In this document: piece by piece, positions 61,010 through 64,000 of the stretch | Position numbering within the stretch: position 1 is the stretch's first letter | Layout: every line of letters starts with the position of its first letter | Origin: Streptomyces misionensis | GTDB taxonomy: Bacteria; Actinomycetota; Actinomycetes; Streptomycetales; Streptomycetaceae | Reading direction: 5' to 3' | Assembly (NCBI RefSeq): GCF_900104815.1 | Contig: NZ_FNTD01000004.1 | Location: forward strand, 3,426,501-3,490,500 | Length of the DNA: 64,000 bases | The notes under the pieces: generated by a model | The model's input: only the letters and a program-made list of their open reading frames with translations | Databases searched by the model: none | What the model was told of the DNA's origin: nothing | Translations under genes and position numbers: made by a program

Positions 61010-61471
61010 GTGAGCGCGAAGAAGGAACCGAGCGTCTTGCAGGGCTTCAAGGCCTTCTTGATGCGCGGCAACGTCATCGACCTGGCCGTGGCGGTGGTCA
61101 TCGGCGCCGCCTTCACGAACATCGTGAACGCGCTGGTGAAGGGGATCATCAACCCGCTGGTCGGTGCGATCGGCACGCAGAACCTGGACAACTACAGCAC
61201 GTGCCTGAGCAGCTCGTGCCACGGGACGCACGGCATCCAGCTGATGTGGGGCTCCGTCCTCGGCGCGGCGCTGTCCTTCCTGATCACCGCGACCGTCGTG
61301 TACTTCCTGATGGTCCTGCCGATGTCGAAGTACCTGGCCCGCCAGGCGGACCGCAAGGCGGCGCGGGAGGGCACGAAGGAGATCGTCGAGGTGACCGAGC
61401 TGGAGGTCCTCAAGGAGATCCGCGACGCGCTGCTGGCCCAGCGCGCGGCGGGGCACGACGACAAACGTTAG
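61010..61471 (+). CDS. mscL: Large-conductance mechanosensitive channel
   Basis: 153 residues. LQGFKAFLMRGNVIDLAVAVVIGAAFTNIVNALVKGIINPLVG in pieces is the MscL N-terminal helix and TM1; TM2 is GSVLGAALSFLITATVVYFLMVLPM; a charged C-terminal helix follows. It opens under membrane tension to release solutes on osmotic down-shock. The periplasmic loop carries two Cys (CLSSSC) that could form a disulfide. GAGGAG precedes the GTG at 61010. Confidence 0.93.
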   Translation: MSAKKEPSVLQGFKAFLMRGNVIDLAVAVVIGAAFTNIVNALVKGIINPLVGAIGTQNLDNYSTCLSSSCHGTHGIQLMWGSVLGAALSFLITATVVYFLMVLPMSKYLARQADRKAAREGTKEIVEVTELEVLKEIRDALLAQRAAGHDDKR

Positions 61472-61490
61472 ACCGGTGTCCGCCGCCGGC

Positions 61491-61667
61491 TCAGATGTGG
61501 TGCGGCGGCTTCTCGTCGAGGAAGCGCTTGAGGTCGGACGCGCTGTCGCCGTCCGGCCGCTCGCCCCAGCCGCGGTCGGTGTCGTCCGAGGACTGCTGGT
61601 CCAGCGGGTCGTCGAAGACCAGCGCGGGCTTCGGGTCGCGCGGCTCGGATGCGGGGGCGTCGCTCAT
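61491..61667 (-). CDS. Small acidic protein, 58 residues
   Basis: Starts MSDAPASEPRDPKPALVFDD and ends FLDEKPPHHI. Asp/Pro-rich, no Cys, no membrane segment. TACCCT lies exactly 6 nt before the ATG with no ribosome site: a leaderless gene by the same rule as its neighbours. No family is recognised. Convergent with mscL, 19 bp apart. Confidence 0.65.
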   Translation of the reverse strand: MSDAPASEPRDPKPALVFDDPLDQQSSDDTDRGWGERPDGDSASDLKRFLDEKPPHHI

Positions 61668-61761
61668 GCGTCCAGGGTACGACCTGCGTCCCAAAGGCCC
61701 TCCGGCCGCTTGTGCGGCCCTTCACCAGCCGGTGGCCCGGTTTTCTGATCTGCTGGGAGCC

Positions 61762-63000
61762 ATGACGTCCAGTTCCACCCCGGCCCCCGCCTCCCCCGGC
61801 GCCCCGCACCCCTCCGCCCCCGTGAAACGGCTCACCGCGCGCGGGCGTGAGGAGGCCCACCGGGTCTCCTCCCCGCTGGAGCTCTTCTTCGACCTGTGCT
61901 TCGTCGTGGCGATCGCACAAGCGGGCGTGCAGTTGGTGCACGCCATCGGCAACGGGCACCCGGGCACCGGGGTCCTCGACTACGCCATGCTGTTCTTCGC
62001 CATCTGGTGGGCCTGGATGAACTTCTCCTGGTTCGCCTCGGCGTACGACAACGACGACGTGCCCTACCGGGTCGTCACGCTGGTGCAGATCGCCGGCGTC
62101 CTGGTGCTGGCCGCCGGTGTCTCCCAGGGCTTCCAGCGGCACGAGTTCCTGGCGGTATGGCTCGGCTACGCGATCATGCGGGTGGCGATGGCCACCCAGT
62201 GGCTGAGAGCGGCGCGCACGGCCGGGGGCACCGAGCGCCAGGCCACGCTGCGGTACGCGGGCGGCGTGCTGCTGTGCCAGGTCGGCTGGCTCGGTCTGGT
62301 CGTGCTGCCGCAGCCGGCCCGCCCCTGGGTGTTCCTGGTGATGGCGATCCTGGAGATGTGCGTGCCGCTGTTCGCCGAGCGCCACCACGAGACGTCCTGG
62401 CATCCGCACCACATCGCCGAGCGGTACGGCCTGTTCACGATCATCGTGCTCGGCGAGACGATCTCCGCGGCCACGGTCGCGGTGAAGTCGGCCGTGGACA
62501 GGCACTCCGCGCTGGGCGAGCTGGTGCCGATCGCGGGCGGCGGGCTCCTGATCGTCTTCTCCGCCTGGTGGATCTACTTCGTGGTGCCCATCCACGGCCA
62601 TCTGCGCTCCAGCAAGCGGGCGTTCCTGTGGGGCTACGGCCACTACCTGATCTTCGCGTCGGCGGCGGCGATCGGCGCGGGCCTGGAGGTGTCCGTGGAG
62701 CAGGCCGTCGGCTCCTCGCACCTCTCCGCGACGGCCGCCTCGGCGGCGGTGACCCTGCCCACGGCGCTGTACCTGCTGGCCGTCTGGGCGCTGCACGCCC
62801 GGCACTTCAAGGTGGGCATCGCCCAGCAACTGGTGCTGCCGGTCGCGGCCCTGCTGGTGCTCTGCTGCACCTTCCTCGGCGACCGGGCGGTGCTCGCGGC
62901 GGGCCTGGTCTGCGCGGCGGCGGTGGCGGCCGGGGTGACGCTGACGGCGCGCACGGTGCGCGGGCAACGCGCGGCGACCGCCACGACACCGGCCGGCTGA
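61762..63000 (+). CDS. LtrA-family (low temperature requirement A) membrane protein
   Basis: 412 residues with about ten hydrophobic segments. The family start VSSPLELFFDLCFVVAIAQ is clear, as are WWAWMNFSWFASAYDNDD and ERYGLFTIIVLGETI. LtrA proteins are widespread in actinobacteria and of unclear biochemical function, first linked to growth in the cold. The ATG at 61762 has GGGAG directly upstream; a longer in-frame version to 60865 would cross mscL and is rejected. Confidence 0.86.
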   Translation: MTSSSTPAPASPGAPHPSAPVKRLTARGREEAHRVSSPLELFFDLCFVVAIAQAGVQLVHAIGNGHPGTGVLDYAMLFFAIWWAWMNFSWFASAYDNDDVPYRVVTLVQIAGVLVLAAGVSQGFQRHEFLAVWLGYAIMRVAMATQWLRAARTAGGTERQATLRYAGGVLLCQVGWLGLVVLPQPARPWVFLVMAILEMCVPLFAERHHETSWHPHHIAERYGLFTIIVLGETISAATVAVKSAVDRHSALGELVPIAGGGLLIVFSAWWIYFVVPIHGHLRSSKRAFLWGYGHYLIFASAAAIGAGLEVSVEQAVGSSHLSATAASAAVTLPTALYLLAVWALHARHFKVGIAQQLVLPVAALLVLCCTFLGDRAVLAAGLVCAAAVAAGVTLTARTVRGQRAATATTPAG

Positions 63001-63040
63001 CCCCTTCGGCGGCGGCCGGGAGTGGGCCAGACTGGCCGGC

Positions 63041-64000
63041 ATGACAGTCGACGCACTGACCGACGTCGCCGGGGTGCGGGTGGGGCACGCCACCCGCACC
63101 GGGAACGGCCGGCTCACCGGGACCACGGTCGTACTGGCCCCGGAGGGCGGCGCCGTCGCCGCCGTGGACGTACGCGGGGGCGGGCCCGGCACCAAGGAGA
63201 CCGACGCCCTCGATCCGCGCAACATGGTCCAGCGGATCGACGCGATCGTGCTCACCGGGGGCAGCGCCTACGGGCTCGACGCGGCGTCCGGGGTGATGGC
63301 CTGGCTGGAGGAGCGCGGGCGGGGCGTGCCGGTGGGGACGGACCCGGCGCACGTCGTGCCGGTGGTGCCCGCCGCGTGCGTCTTCGACCTGGGGCGCGGC
63401 GGCGACTTCCGCGCCCGGCCGGACGCCGCGACGGGACGGGCCGCGGTGGAGGCGGCGGCCGCGACCGCGCCGGGCGCCCCGGTGCCGCAGGGCTGCGTGG
63501 GGGCCGGCACCGGCGCGGCGGCCGGCCCGCTCAAGGGCGGGGTGGGCACCGCGAGCACGGTGCTCGGCTCGGGGATCACGGTGGCCGCGCTGGTGGTCGC
63601 CAACGCCGCGGGCTCGGTGCTGGATCCGAGGACGGGGGTGCTGTACGGGGAGTTGTACGAGGGCCGGGTCGCCTACCCGGAGCAGCGCGTGCACGAGGCG
63701 GCGCGGCGGCGGCTGGCGGAGGCGGGGGCCGGCAGCGCGCCGCCGCCGCTGAACACGACGCTCGCGGTGGTCGCGACCGACGCGGACCTGTCCAAGGCCC
63801 AGGCCCAGAAGCTGGCGGGCACCGCCCACGACGGCATCGCCCGCGCCGTGCGCCCGGTCCATCTGCTGCACGACGGCGACACCGTCTTCGCCCTGGCCAC
63901 CGGCGCCCGTCCGCTGGACACGCACCCGCGGGCCCTCAACGAACTGCTCGCCGCGGGCGCGGACCTGGTGACCCGGGCGATCGTACGGGCCGTGCGCGCG
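63041..64000 (+). CDS. P1-family peptidase (DmpA-type), 3' end outside the window
   Basis: 320 codons without a stop reach the window edge. Motifs of the DmpA/ornithine-acetyltransferase-like fold are LTDVAGVRVGHATR, AIVLTGGSAYGLDAASGVMAWLEERGRG, and GAGTGAAAGPLKGGVGTAS. The catalytic Thr is expected in PPLNTTLAVVATDA, where the chain self-cleaves between Asn and Thr. Known members are beta-peptidyl or D-/L-aminopeptidases. CAGACT lies 7 nt before the ATG, suggesting a leaderless message. Only a few residues are probably missing. Confidence 0.88.
   Translation, partial: MTVDALTDVAGVRVGHATRTGNGRLTGTTVVLAPEGGAVAAVDVRGGGPGTKETDALDPRNMVQRIDAIVLTGGSAYGLDAASGVMAWLEERGRGVPVGTDPAHVVPVVPAACVFDLGRGGDFRARPDAATGRAAVEAAAATAPGAPVPQGCVGAGTGAAAGPLKGGVGTASTVLGSGITVAALVVANAAGSVLDPRTGVLYGELYEGRVAYPEQRVHEAARRRLAEAGAGSAPPPLNTTLAVVATDADLSKAQAQKLAGTAHDGIARAVRPVHLLHDGDTVFALATGARPLDTHPRALNELLAAGADLVTRAIVRAVRA

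Noticed and set aside
60865..61761. N-terminal extension of the LtrA-family gene through mscL
   Set aside because: It would overlap mscL completely in another frame; LtrA similarity starts after the ATG at 61762.

Overview
This 64 kb window is chromosomal DNA of a Streptomyces species or a close relative. The evidence is very high GC with strong third-position GC bias, abundant GTG and some TTG starts, many starts placed 6-7 nt after a TANNNT -10 box (leaderless genes), an SsgA-family sporulation protein, an RpfB-type resuscitation factor, a SepX/GlpR-type divisome protein and a galTEK operon. No insertion sequence, integrase, phage gene, CRISPR array or biosynthetic cluster was seen. It reads as core chromosome, so the interest lies in regulation and in small or odd genes.

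Layout. 1-4.9 kb: the 5' end of ppc, a desaturase-TetR pair behind tandem 15-bp repeats, and the tam/tamR pair (trans-aconitate methyltransferase and its MarR regulator) with clear operators; an orphan LuxR-type response regulator overlaps the end of tamR. 5-11.6 kb: a GNAT enzyme, the galactose operon galT-galE-galK, a divergent sodium:solute symporter with a small membrane partner, and a second orphan regulator lacking the phosphoacceptor Asp. 11.8-15.7 kb: two tandem membrane-anchored PQQ-type beta-propeller proteins with proline-rich tails. 15.9-25.5 kb: an actinobacterial housekeeping block (ABC-F ATPase, ispE, rsmA/ksgA, rpfB, tatD, zinc-ribbon protein, rsmI, and a protein O-mannosyltransferase facing the other way). 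25.7-27.7 kb: a MecA_N-type penicillin-binding protein facing ssgE. 27.9-30.5 kb: an ECF nickel transporter (nikMN-nikQ-nikO) with a Nur-type box on a leaderless promoter. 30.6-33.7 kb: a beta-lactamase-fold hydrolase, a DUF1876 protein, a hydroxyacid-type dehydrogenase and a YbaK-type deacylase.

33.8-40.4 kb: an MMPL exporter with its TetR regulator, divergent from a tricorn protease, and a 58-residue protein. 40.5-44.7 kb: a likely ketone-degradation cassette (Baeyer-Villiger monooxygenase, alpha/beta hydrolase, short-chain dehydrogenase in overlapping genes) divergent from a MerR gene, with a perfect 18-bp palindrome between them. 44.7-46.2 kb: exonuclease III, a GNAT enzyme and tRNA-Ala(CGC). 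46.3-52.3 kb: glpR/sepX, rimJ, mog/moaB, moaC, moeA/glp, galU and a divergent 5-formyl-THF cyclo-ligase; this order recalls M. tuberculosis Rv0992c-Rv0996. 52.4-58.6 kb: a penicillin-acylase-family Ntn hydrolase, a cation/proton antiporter and an MFS transporter behind a structured leader. 58.6-64 kb: a Ruc-like zinc-ribbon chaperone gene preceded by a CIRCE element, MTA phosphorylase, a SAF-domain (CpaB-like) protein, mscL, a 58-residue acidic protein, an LtrA-family membrane protein, and a P1-family peptidase that runs off the window end.

The most striking signals are the CIRCE-controlled Ruc-like gene, the glpR/sepX-moeA/glp division and molybdenum-cofactor neighbourhood, the Nur box overlapping the nickel transporter promoter, the operators of the Baeyer-Villiger cassette, and the many leaderless starts.
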